Of a DNA stretch of 64,000 nt, positions 43,400 through 51,399 are shown piece by piece. The translations under genes were made by a program, and so were the position numbers. Position 1 is the stretch's first letter, and the number at the start of each line of letters is the position of its first letter. The stretch is from assembly GCF_041807905.1 (NCBI RefSeq), contig NZ_JBGVSA010000014.1, forward strand, positions 53,055 to 117,054. Reading direction: 5' to 3'. Below the pieces are notes generated by a model, which saw only the letters and a program-made list of their open reading frames with translations, had not been told where the DNA came from and made no database searches. The stretch comes from JBGVSA01 sp041807905. Lineage in GTDB: Bacteria; Pseudomonadota; Gammaproteobacteria; Burkholderiales; Rhodocyclaceae.

Positions 43400-44112
43400 T
43401 GTACCTGCTCATAGATGGCGGCAACACCCGTATCAAAGTCGGCTGTCATGACGGGCAGGCGTGGATCGCCCGCCAGGCTGTCGACAATGGTCAGCTCGAT
43501 ACGGTGGCTCTGCCGGCCGGCTTCCGGCCGCAGCGCGTCGTCATCGCCAACGTCGGCGGCCCGCGCAGCGCCAGCCAGATCGAAGCGTGGCTGGCCCCGG
43601 GCGCCGCGCACGTCGAATGGCTGCGCGGCACGCCGGAACGCGCAGGTGTGCGTTGCGACTACATGTACCCGGAACGACTCGGCGCCGACCGCTGGGCAAT
43701 CGCCATCGGCGCATGGCACGCACTGCATCGCAGTTGCCTGCTGGTCAGCGCGGGCACGGCCACGACCATCGACGTTGTCGATGACGATGGCGTGTTCCGC
43801 GGCGGTTGCATCATGCCCGGGCTGGCGATGATGAAGGCATCGCTGGCCACTGGCACGGCCGGCCTGCCGGAGGCCGGAGGCGAATTCCAGAACCTGCCGC
43901 GCAACACCGACGACGCCATCCACAGCGGTTGCGTCAATGCCCAGCTCGGCGCCATTGAACGCATGGCGCGCAGCCTGCCCGCCGGAGCCCCGATCATTCT
44001 CGCCGGCGGCGCGGCACCCGCGCTGCAGGGACATGGCATCGACTTTGTCGACATGCCCTGGCTGGCACTTGACGGCCTGCTCGCCATCGCTCGCAGCGAG
44101 CCGGCTGCGTAA
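43399..44112 (+). CDS. coaX: Type III pantothenate kinase
   Basis: CoaX phosphorylates pantothenate, the first step of coenzyme A synthesis, and unlike type I (CoaA) is not inhibited by CoA. The 237-residue actin-fold protein starts MYLLIDGGNTRIK (phosphate 1 motif, residues 6–13). It has GADRWAIAIGA and SAGTATTIDVVDDDGVFRGGCIMPGL (the catalytic Asp region and phosphate 2). The ATG overlaps the birA stop (TGATG). birA–coaX fusions or neighbours are common in bacteria. Confidence 0.95.
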   Translation: MYLLIDGGNTRIKVGCHDGQAWIARQAVDNGQLDTVALPAGFRPQRVVIANVGGPRSASQIEAWLAPGAAHVEWLRGTPERAGVRCDYMYPERLGADRWAIAIGAWHALHRSCLLVSAGTATTIDVVDDDGVFRGGCIMPGLAMMKASLATGTAGLPEAGGEFQNLPRNTDDAIHSGCVNAQLGAIERMARSLPAGAPIILAGGAAPALQGHGIDFVDMPWLALDGLLAIARSEPAA

Positions 44113-44200
44113 TCGCGTCGCTACGTCCAAACGGCGCGCACGCGTCGCAAGCCGCAGCGCGCTTGGTACACTGCGCGGCCCCTTTTGACGCCCCCATGCC

Positions 44201-45061
44201 ATGCTCGCCCGCCTGCTTGCACCGTTGTTCGTCGTACTCTGGAGCAGCGGCTTCGTCGGCGCCAAGCTCGGCCTGCCGTATGCCGAGCCGCTGACCTTCC
44301 TGACACTGCGCTACGCCTGCGTCATCGTATTGATGGGTGCGGCGGCGCTCCTGTGGCGTGCACCATGGCCGCGCGGACGAGCGATTCTGCATATCGCGGT
44401 GGCGGGCGTGCTCATCCAGACCACCTATCTCGCAGGCGTCTTCGATGCCATCCACCACGGCCTGCCCGCGGCACTGGTCGCCCTCATCGTCGGGCTGCAA
44501 CCCATCATCACCGCGATCGTTGCCGGCTGGCTGCTCAAGGAAAAAGTCACCGCCCGCCAATGGCTAGGGCTTGCCGCCGGTTTCGCCGGCGTCGCGCTGG
44601 TGGTCACGCACAGCCGCGACCCCGGCCTCGGCCAGAACTGGGACATGCGCGCCCTGTGGCCGGCCATCGCCGCGCTCGCCGGCATCACGCTCGGTACGCT
44701 TTATCAGAAGCGTTTCTGCCCGAGCTTCGATCTGCGCGCCGGCTCGGTCATCCAGTTCGGCGCCAGCCTGCTCGTCACGCTGCCGCTGGCATGGGGCGTG
44801 GAGACGATGCAGGTGACATGGAGCAAGCCGTTCGTGTTTGCCCTCGGCTGGCTCGTGCTGATGCTGTCGGTCGGCGCCATCAGCCTGCTCAACCTGCTGA
44901 TCCGGCGCGGCAACGCGGTGGCGGTCACGAGCCTGTTCTATCTGACCCCAGCGGTCACCGCGCTGATCGCGTGGCTGCTGTTCCGCGAGCACATGCAGCC
45001 GCTCGCGCTCGCCGGCATGGCGGTGGCGGTATTCGGGGTATGGCTGGCGCGGAAGAAGTGA
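44201..45061 (+). CDS. DMT superfamily (EamA) transporter
   Basis: The 286-residue protein has ten predicted helices in two EamA repeats: LAPLFVVLWSSGFVGAKLGLPYA at the start and LPAALVALIVGLQPIITAIVAGWLLKE closing the first, TLGTLYQKRFCPS opening the second, and AVTSLFYLTPAVTALIAWLLFRE near the end. The WSSGFVGAKLGL opening is typical of RhaT/YdcZ-like DMT permeases. The substrate is unknown. It is not closely similar to the DMT protein at 32.7 kb by eye. It follows coaX by 88 bases. Confidence 0.9.
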   Translation: MLARLLAPLFVVLWSSGFVGAKLGLPYAEPLTFLTLRYACVIVLMGAAALLWRAPWPRGRAILHIAVAGVLIQTTYLAGVFDAIHHGLPAALVALIVGLQPIITAIVAGWLLKEKVTARQWLGLAAGFAGVALVVTHSRDPGLGQNWDMRALWPAIAALAGITLGTLYQKRFCPSFDLRAGSVIQFGASLLVTLPLAWGVETMQVTWSKPFVFALGWLVLMLSVGAISLLNLLIRRGNAVAVTSLFYLTPAVTALIAWLLFREHMQPLALAGMAVAVFGVWLARKK

Positions 45062-45112
45062 GCAGGCTGGTAAGCTGTGCTCCGATGCCATTGCACGCAT
45101 AGCGAACGAACC

Positions 45113-45532
45113 ATGAAATTCTGCAAACGAATCCTCCTGGCGGTGACGATTTTTGGTCTGGTCGGCCCCCTCATCGGCGGAGCGCTGGTGTCGATCCTGA
45201 CGAGCGTCGTCGCCATCGCTCGCGGCCACGGCGTCATGGAGGTGCTGGAGAACCTCCCCAAGGTCGGCGCAACGACGCTGGTGTTCGCCTACCTGCTCGG
45301 GCTCGCGCCCGCCGCGCTGACAGGCATGGCCGCCGAACTGCTGCCGACGCACTGGAAAAGCGGTGCCTGGTTGCCCGCGGTCGTCGCGTTCGGCATGGCC
45401 TCATCATTCATCTTCGTCAGCGTGTTCTTTCCCGCCGCCGGTCTGGCCTCGGTCTGCGCCCTGATGTCGGTGCCCTCCTCGCTGCTGCTTGGATGGTTCT
45501 GGCAGCGCTACGAGGGGCCGGACGCACTCTGA
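45113..45532 (+). CDS. Small integral membrane protein, unknown function
   Basis: The 139-residue product has four hydrophobic segments: ILLAVTIFGLVGPLIGGALVSIL (about 6–28), TTLVFAYLLGLAPAALTGM (about 52–70), AVVAFGMASSFIFVSVFF (about 86–103) and SVCALMSVPSSLLLGWFW (about 110–127). No known family is recognised. The ATG at 45113 directly precedes the first helix. It lies between a DMT transporter (51 bases upstream) and ruvC (26 bases downstream) and is probably co-transcribed with ruvC. Confidence 0.7.
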   Translation: MKFCKRILLAVTIFGLVGPLIGGALVSILTSVVAIARGHGVMEVLENLPKVGATTLVFAYLLGLAPAALTGMAAELLPTHWKSGAWLPAVVAFGMASSFIFVSVFFPAAGLASVCALMSVPSSLLLGWFWQRYEGPDAL

Positions 45533-45558
45533 GCGCGGCCGACACATAGAATGCGCCC

Positions 45559-46113
45559 ATGACTTCCCCGGTCGCCCATCTTCCCACCCGCATCCTGGGC
45601 ATCGACCCGGGGCTGCGCATCACCGGCTTCGGCGTGATCGAACGCGTCGGCACCAAGCTCGCCTATGTCGCCAGCGGATGCATACGCACACCCGATGGCA
45701 CGTTGCCGGAACGCCTGCGCGTCATCCTTGATGGCGTGCAGCAAGTCGTCGACACCTACCAGCCGGCCGAAGCCGCGGTGGAAATCGTCTTCGTTAACGT
45801 CAATCCCCAGTCGACGCTGTTGCTGGGCCAGGCACGCGGCGCCGCAATCTGCGGCCTGGTGTCGCGCTCGCTGCCTGTCTCGGAATACACCGCCCTGCAG
45901 GTCAAGCAGGCCGTAGTGGGCTACGGCAAGGCCAACAAGGAACAGGTGCAGCACATGGTCAAGCGTCTGCTGCAATTGCCGGGCGATCCGCAGGCCGACG
46001 CCGCGGATGCGCTGGCCTGCGCCATCAGCCACGCCAACGGCGGGCAGGCCGGCGGACTGCTCGGATCGCTTGGTACGCGCGGTCGCAAGCGCGGCACGCG
46101 CGTCGTCGCCTGA
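45559..46113 (+). CDS. ruvC: Crossover junction endodeoxyribonuclease RuvC
   Basis: RuvC resolves Holliday junctions as a dimer, normally with RuvAB. The catalytic acidic residues are visible: D16 in ILGIDPGLRITGFG, E in AAVEIVFVNVNPQS, and the C-terminal DAADALACAISH pair. Length (184) is normal. ruvA and ruvB, often immediately downstream, are not next to it here; two unrelated genes follow. A GC-rich hairpin region at 46164–46190 lies downstream but without a clean T-run. Confidence 0.96.
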   Translation: MTSPVAHLPTRILGIDPGLRITGFGVIERVGTKLAYVASGCIRTPDGTLPERLRVILDGVQQVVDTYQPAEAAVEIVFVNVNPQSTLLLGQARGAAICGLVSRSLPVSEYTALQVKQAVVGYGKANKEQVQHMVKRLLQLPGDPQADAADALACAISHANGGQAGGLLGSLGTRGRKRGTRVVA

Positions 46114-46317
46114 TCGCGCCGTGGCCTGATCTGCTCCGCTAGGGCAGGTCCCGATTTGTACTGCCGGGAAAAACCCGGAAATTATCCGGGCGGCGCAGTG
46201 TCTCTGGATCGCAGCCCTTGCATCCGCATTGCGCAGTTCAGCCTTGCCCACCCCAACACCCACGGGCCCGGCGCATGACCTCGCACAACAAAAAAGCAAG
46301 CGAATCGGAGGCCTTCC

Positions 46318-46650
46318 ATGAATGAGGCACATCGCCGCCCTGAGCCGCTGTGGCATTTGCTGTATCGTTATATATGGCCGTTCCAGTACTTCCGCGACGT
46401 CAGTCGCGGGTCGCAACTGGAGCGACAACAGAACTACCGCTACAACCGTTCGATCCGCCACTACCTGCCGGCCTTTGCCCTGCGCTGGTTCATCATCAGC
46501 GCGGGCCTGTTCGGCATCGGACAGAGCCTACACGGCAGCATGGCCGTGCCGATGGCGGGGTGCTTCGTCAGCGCCTCGCTCGCTTCCGTGGTGTGGATCG
46601 AACTGGTAATCGCCTGGTATTGGCTCGAGCGATTCCCGGAGCGGTATTAG
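46318..46650 (+). CDS. Small membrane protein, 110 aa, unknown function
   Basis: The product has a polar, aromatic and arginine-rich N-terminal half (residues 1–50, with WHLLYRYIWPFQYFRDVSRG) and two membrane segments (FALRWFIISAGLFGIGQSL and AGCFVSASLASVVWIELVIAWYWL). A ribosome binding site CGGAGG lies about 6 bases before the ATG at 46318. I do not recognise a family. It stands alone between ruvC and lutA. Confidence 0.65.
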   Translation: MNEAHRRPEPLWHLLYRYIWPFQYFRDVSRGSQLERQQNYRYNRSIRHYLPAFALRWFIISAGLFGIGQSLHGSMAVPMAGCFVSASLASVVWIELVIAWYWLERFPERY

Positions 46651-46794
46651 CGGGGCCGGCCACGCAAATCGAGCGACAGCGCATGACTTGCGTGGCGGCC
46701 CATATAACGGAGACATGGCGGCGCCAGCCATGGGGCCGCTGACAAAACACGGCAAAGCGGTGCGGGCTCGGCGCCCCGCCGCAGCAGTCGCCAG

Positions 46795-46806
46795 GACAGT
46801 TCTGTC
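46795..46806. promoter_or_regulatory. Short palindrome upstream of lutABC, possible operator
   Basis: GACAGTTCTGTC is a 12-base dyad (GACAG/CTGTC) 37 bases before the lutA ATG. No regulator gene is adjacent, and a 5-bp half-site can arise by chance, so this is only a lead. A ribosome binding site (AGGAGG, about 46831) precedes lutA. Confidence 0.25.
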
Positions 46807-46842
46807 AGTGGCTCTTAGCCAACGCCGTCAGGAGGTCGTTGA

Positions 46843-47610
46843 ATGCAAGGAAAACCACGGGTCGGCCTGTTCGCCACCTGTCTGATGAATCTGTTCCGGC
46901 CGAACATCGGCTTTGCCAGTGTCAAACTCCTCGAGGACGCAGGTTGCCTCGTTGAAGTCCCCTCCCGACAAACCTGCTGCGGCCAACCCGGCTACAACAG
47001 TGGCGATTTCGACGCCGCGCGAGCCCTGGCCCGCCAGGTGATCGAAACCTTCGAGCATTACGACTACATCGTCGGTCCTTCGGGTTCGTGCATGGCAACC
47101 ATCCGCCACGACTATCCGCAGCTCTTCAAGGACGAGCCTGCGTGGTATGAGCGCGCCTGTGCCATGGCGGCCAAGAGCTACGAGATCCTGTCGTTCCTGG
47201 TCGATGTCATGAAGGTGGAAGGCGTCGACGCGCACTATGCCGGCACGGTGACCTACCACGATTCGTGCTCGGGCCTGCGTGGGCTGGGCATCAAGGGCCA
47301 GCCGCGCAAGCTGCTGCGCAGCGTCGAGGGCCTGCATCTGGTCGAAATGGAAGAAACCGAGGTGTGCTGTGGATTCGGTGGCACGTTCGCCGCCAAATAC
47401 CCGGAAATCTCCGGCCGCATGGTCGACGACAAACTCGGCAACGCCGGCCGTACCGAAGCCGACACACTGGTGGGCGGCGATCTCGGCTGCCTGATGAACA
47501 TCGCAGGCCGCGCCGCCCGCACAGGCATCCCGCTGCGCGTATTCCACACCGTCGAGATACTGGCCGGCATGGCGCGCGACGAAGGCATCACCGGACGGAG
47601 GGACGACTGA
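46843..47610 (+). CDS. lutA: L-lactate utilization protein LutA (Fe–S oxidoreductase)
   Basis: LutA (YkgE) is one subunit of the LutABC L-lactate dehydrogenase complex. The 255-residue protein has two CCG domains: a first cysteine cluster (FATCLMNLFRP, RQTCCGQPGYN) and a second (YHDSCSGLRGLG, TEVCCGFGGTFA), which bind an Fe–S cluster in heterodisulfide-reductase-like proteins. It starts at the ATG at 46843 with AGGAGG upstream. Its stop overlaps the lutB start by one base. No lactate permease or LutR-type regulator is next to it. Confidence 0.95.
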   Translation: MQGKPRVGLFATCLMNLFRPNIGFASVKLLEDAGCLVEVPSRQTCCGQPGYNSGDFDAARALARQVIETFEHYDYIVGPSGSCMATIRHDYPQLFKDEPAWYERACAMAAKSYEILSFLVDVMKVEGVDAHYAGTVTYHDSCSGLRGLGIKGQPRKLLRSVEGLHLVEMEETEVCCGFGGTFAAKYPEISGRMVDDKLGNAGRTEADTLVGGDLGCLMNIAGRAARTGIPLRVFHTVEILAGMARDEGITGRRDD

Positions 47611-49022
47611 TGCGCATGGAAAGCCCGCGCTTCAAGGAAGCCGCCGTCGAAGGGCTCAACAACAAGCATCTGCGCATGGCACTGGCACGTTCGCGCGAGG
47701 GTTTCATCGGCGGACGGCAACGAGCCATCGACCTGGTGCCCGAGTTCGAGCGCCTGCGTGAAGAGGCGCGCAGCATCAAGAATCACGTCCTCGACAATCT
47801 CGACCACTACCTCGAACGCTACGAAGCCGCCGTCACCGCGGCCGGCGGTCACGTGCATTGGGCGCGCGACGCCGCCGAGGCGCGCCAGATCGTGCTGGAC
47901 ATCTGCCGGCGCGTCGGCGCGCGCACCATCACCAAGGGCAAGTCGATGGTGAGCGAAGAGATCGGCCTGAATCCGGCGCTGATCGAAGCCGGCTACGAGG
48001 TCGTCGAAACCGACCTGGGCGAGTACATCATCCAGCTCGCCAATGAACCGCCTTCGCACGTCGTCGGCCCGGCCCTTCACAAGACGCGCGAGCAGGTCTC
48101 CGAACTGTTCGCCGAACATCACCAGCGGCCGCTCAAGACGGGCATTCCGGAACTCGTCGCCGAAGCGCGAGAGATGCTGCGCGAGAAGTTCTTCCGCGCC
48201 GATGTGGGCATTACCGGCGGCAACTTCCTGATCGCCGAAACCGGCACCAGCGTCATCGTCACCAACGAGGGCAACGGCGACCTGTCGCAGACGCTGCCCC
48301 GCGTGCACATCGTGACCAGCGGCATCGAGCGCGTGCTGCCCAATCTCGACGATCTTTCGGTGCTGTTGCGCGTGTTGGCACGCAGCGCCACCGGGCAGGA
48401 CACCGAAACATACACCACGCTGTCCACCGGCCCGCGCCGGCCCGGCGACCCTGATGGCCCCGAGGAGTACCACGTAGTGCTCGTCGACAACGGCCGTTCG
48501 CAGATGCTGGGCGGGCGCTTTCGCGAAATGCTCCGTTGCATCCGCTGCGGCGCGTGCCTGAACCACTGCCCGGTGTACGGATCGATCGGCGGCCATGCAT
48601 ACGGCTGGGTGTATCCCGGCCCGATGGGTTCCGTGCTCACTCCGCTGATGCAAGGGTTGGACAACGCCTACGACCTGCCCAATGCGTGCACACTCAATGG
48701 ACGTTGCGGCAGCGTGTGCCCGGTGAAGATCCCACTGCCCGAAATGCTGCGCGAACTGCGCCATCTACAGCATCGCAACCGCCTCGGCCCGCGACTGCAG
48801 TATCGAGCGCTCGGGCTGTGGCGTTGGGTCGCGCTGCGTCCGGGCCTGTACCAGTTCGGCAATCGGCTGGCCGCGCGCATGCTGGCGTGGATGGGAGGAA
48901 AGCGGCGGCGCATCGGCAGCCTGCCGATCGCCAATGGCTGGACCGCCATGCGCGACCTGCCCGCGCCCGAAGGACAGACTTTCATCGAACAGTGGCAAGC
49001 GCAGCGGGGCAAGCAATCATGA
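47610..49022 (+). CDS. lutB: L-lactate utilization protein LutB (Fe–S protein)
   Basis: LutB (YkgF) is the large Fe–S subunit, 470 residues. The first part (about 60–290) is the LUD domain shared with LutC (ARTITKGKSMVSEEIGLNPAL, GNFLIAETGTSVIVTNEGN). Then come two ferredoxin cysteine sets (CIRCGACLNHCP and CTLNGRCGSVCP) and a C-terminal DUF3390-like tail. GGAGGG stands about 6 bases before the ATG. The gene overlaps lutA by one base and lutC by four (ATGA), so the three are co-translated. Confidence 0.95.
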   Translation: MRMESPRFKEAAVEGLNNKHLRMALARSREGFIGGRQRAIDLVPEFERLREEARSIKNHVLDNLDHYLERYEAAVTAAGGHVHWARDAAEARQIVLDICRRVGARTITKGKSMVSEEIGLNPALIEAGYEVVETDLGEYIIQLANEPPSHVVGPALHKTREQVSELFAEHHQRPLKTGIPELVAEAREMLREKFFRADVGITGGNFLIAETGTSVIVTNEGNGDLSQTLPRVHIVTSGIERVLPNLDDLSVLLRVLARSATGQDTETYTTLSTGPRRPGDPDGPEEYHVVLVDNGRSQMLGGRFREMLRCIRCGACLNHCPVYGSIGGHAYGWVYPGPMGSVLTPLMQGLDNAYDLPNACTLNGRCGSVCPVKIPLPEMLRELRHLQHRNRLGPRLQYRALGLWRWVALRPGLYQFGNRLAARMLAWMGGKRRRIGSLPIANGWTAMRDLPAPEGQTFIEQWQAQRGKQS

Positions 49023-49684
49023 GCGGCAATCAACAATCGGCGCGCGACGCGGTACTCGGGCGCATTCGCGCCAGCCTCGGTCGCGGCACCACGGATGCAG
49101 CAACTGCCGCCGCGCTCGACACGCGCATCAACACCCGGCCCGGACATACGCGCCCGGCGCAATGCGGTGAATTCGTCGACCTGTTCAAGCAGCGCTTCGA
49201 GGCGCGCGGCGGCACGGTCACAAGGATCGCCAGCCGCGAGGACTTCCCGCGGGCCGTGGCGGATTTGCTCGGCACACTCGGTCTGCCCCCGCGCATCGTG
49301 GTCGGCGGCGCGCTCGCCGGCATCGTCTGGCCGCAAGGCATCGAACACGAAGTGCGCCGCGCAGAGAAGACCGACCTCGTGTCGGTATCGGCCTGCCAAT
49401 TGGCGATCGCCGAGACCGGCAGCCTGATGTTCTGCGCCGGGCCGGAATCGCCCACCACGCACAACTTCGTGCCGGACTATCAGATCGTGTTGCTGGACGC
49501 TGGCACGATGGTGTGCCATCTGGAAGATGCGTGGGAAGTGCTCCGGGCGCGTGGCGGCATGCCGCGCGCTGTCAATCTGGTGTCCGGGCCGTCGCGCACG
49601 GGCGACATCGAACAGACCATTCAGCTCGGCGCCCACGGGCCGCGCCGTGTGTTCGTCATGGTTTACGGCACACCCGCAGCATAG
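49019..49684 (+). CDS. lutC: L-lactate utilization protein LutC
   Basis: LutC (YkgG) is the third subunit, 221 residues. It has an N-terminal segment (MSGNQQSARDAVLGRIRASLGR) and the LUD core with the conserved ACQLAIAETGSLMFCAGPESPTTHNFVPDYQIVLLD and VSGPSRTGDIEQTIQLGAHGPR blocks. No Fe–S motif, as in the family. It overlaps lutB by four bases. An inverted repeat (GCGATC 49705–49710, GATCGC 49718–49723) lies just after the stop but has no T-run. Confidence 0.94.
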   Translation: MSGNQQSARDAVLGRIRASLGRGTTDAATAAALDTRINTRPGHTRPAQCGEFVDLFKQRFEARGGTVTRIASREDFPRAVADLLGTLGLPPRIVVGGALAGIVWPQGIEHEVRRAEKTDLVSVSACQLAIAETGSLMFCAGPESPTTHNFVPDYQIVLLDAGTMVCHLEDAWEVLRARGGMPRAVNLVSGPSRTGDIEQTIQLGAHGPRRVFVMVYGTPAA

Positions 49685-49954
49685 GCATCAACACAGCGCG
49701 CCAGGCGATCAACGACCGATCGCATTGGCGCCGTCCGCGCGACAGGCGCAAACGCAGGCTACGACTTCTGACGCACTTCCCACGCTTGCGAGAGTCTCCT
49801 GACAAAACGCTCAGCAATCGTCGTGAGATAAGTTCTGTACCGCGTACCGGCAACGAGGGCAGCCCGCCGGGGCGGGTCAACGTCGAGGAATTTTCCTTAA
49901 CGGCAAACCGCCCTCTGGAGTAAAATTCGCGGCTTTCCCTTTGCGTCACATCCC

Positions 49955-50983
49955 ATGGAATTTGCGGGCATACGCCTTCGCAATAATCTGTTCGTCGCGC
50001 CCATGGCGGGTGTGACGGACCGGCCTTTCCGCCAGCTTTGCAAGAAGCTCGGCGCGGGTCTGGCCGTATCCGAGATGGTGACTTCCAACGCGCTGCTGTA
50101 CGGCAGCACCAAGACGCAACGGCGCGCCAACCACGCCGGGGAGACCGATCCGATCTCGGTCCAGATCGCAGGCGCGGACCCGGCGATGATGGCTGAAGCG
50201 GCGCGCTACAACGTCTCGCGCGGCGCCCAGATCATCGATATCAACATGGGCTGTCCGGCCAAGAAGGTGTGCAACGTCGCCGCCGGCTCCGCGTTGATGC
50301 GTGACGAAGATCTCGTTCGCCGCATCCTCGAAAGCGTGGTGCGGGCGGTGCCCGACGTGCCCGTCACGCTCAAGTTCCGTACCGGCTGGGACCGCGCCAA
50401 CCGCAATGCGCCGACCATCGCGCGCATTGCCGAAGACGCCGGCATCCGGTTGATTGCCATTCACGGCCGCACGCGTGCCGACCAATACATGGGTCAGGCC
50501 GAGTACGACACCATCGCCGACGTCAAGCGCCGGGTGTCGATCCCGGTGATCGCCAACGGCGACGTCGACTCAGCCCGCAAGGCGCGCTTCGTGCTCGACT
50601 ACACGGGCGCGGACGGCCTCATGATCGGGCGCGCCGCACAGGGCCGGCCGTGGATTTTTGGCGAAATCGAACATTACCTCGCCACTGGCGAAGAATTACC
50701 GCCGCCACGCGTGGAAGACATCCACCGCGTGTGCCGGGAGCACCTGACCGATCTCTACGCGTTCTACGGCAGGGAGGCCGGCGTTCGCGTAGCGCGCAAG
50801 CACATCGGCTGGTACACCAAGGGCCTGGTGGGTTCGCAGGCGTTTCGCAACGCCATGAACCTGCTGCCCACCATCGAGGAACAGCAGGACAGCGTGGATG
50901 CCTTCTTCACCGAACTGGCATCGCGCGGCGACCGGCTGGCCTACGAAGAACAACAAACAGAAGAGGAAGCACTCGCGGCATGA
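49955..50983 (+). CDS. dusB: tRNA-dihydrouridine synthase B
   Basis: DusB reduces uridine to dihydrouridine in the tRNA D-loop with FMN and NADPH. The 342-residue protein starts MEFAGIRLRNNLFVAPMAGVTDRPFR. It carries the catalytic cysteine in IDINMGCPAKKVCNVAAGSALM, the flavin-binding IAIHGRTRADQYMGQAEYDTIA and a C-terminal helical domain. A TAAAAT (49920–49925) could be a −10 element. It overlaps fis by four bases, the classical dusB–fis operon, in which Fis of enterics represses its own promoter. Confidence 0.96.
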   Translation: MEFAGIRLRNNLFVAPMAGVTDRPFRQLCKKLGAGLAVSEMVTSNALLYGSTKTQRRANHAGETDPISVQIAGADPAMMAEAARYNVSRGAQIIDINMGCPAKKVCNVAAGSALMRDEDLVRRILESVVRAVPDVPVTLKFRTGWDRANRNAPTIARIAEDAGIRLIAIHGRTRADQYMGQAEYDTIADVKRRVSIPVIANGDVDSARKARFVLDYTGADGLMIGRAAQGRPWIFGEIEHYLATGEELPPPRVEDIHRVCREHLTDLYAFYGREAGVRVARKHIGWYTKGLVGSQAFRNAMNLLPTIEEQQDSVDAFFTELASRGDRLAYEEQQTEEEALAA

Positions 50984-51216
50984 GCCATAAGAACGAGATC
51001 GCGCTCTGCGTCGCGCAGGCACTGGACCGATATTTCACCGACCTGGACGGGGAACGCCCGGTCGGTATCTACGACATGGTTTTGCGCCAGGTCGAGCGCC
51101 CGATGCTCGAATCGGTGCTGCGCCATGCGCAAGGTAACCAGACGCAGGCGGCGGAGATGCTCGGCATCAATCGCAACACCCTGAGGCGCAAACTGGCCGA
51201 CCACGGACTGCTATAG
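50980..51216 (+). CDS. fis: DNA-binding protein Fis
   Basis: Fis is a small nucleoid protein that bends DNA and stimulates rRNA promoters and site-specific recombination. The 78-residue protein ends with a perfect Fis HTH: LESVLRHAQGNQTQAAEMLGINRNTLRRKLADHGLL. The N-terminal half is shorter than in E. coli (98 residues), as is usual in betaproteobacteria. The ATG overlaps the dusB stop (ATGA). A weak hairpin (AGAAC/GTTCT) follows the stop. Confidence 0.96.
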   Translation: MSHKNEIALCVAQALDRYFTDLDGERPVGIYDMVLRQVERPMLESVLRHAQGNQTQAAEMLGINRNTLRRKLADHGLL

Positions 51217-51399
51217 AACGTGCCCACAGTTCTTGGATGAGGCGCAACGGAGGGACCGGCGTTCATGGCCGCAAATGAGGATTCCGAATAGCGCATGAGC
51301 CCCGATCACAGCCTCGCAGCAAGACGACGAACAGGTTCGAACCCCATCATCACACCCGCATGCCGGGCCTTTGCATTTACGCGTTGAGAGATCTGTCCC

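Noticed and set aside
46164..46190. CCGGG/CCCGG hairpins after ruvC as a terminator
   Set aside because: Several overlapping short stems are possible but none is followed by a convincing T-run on the plus strand.
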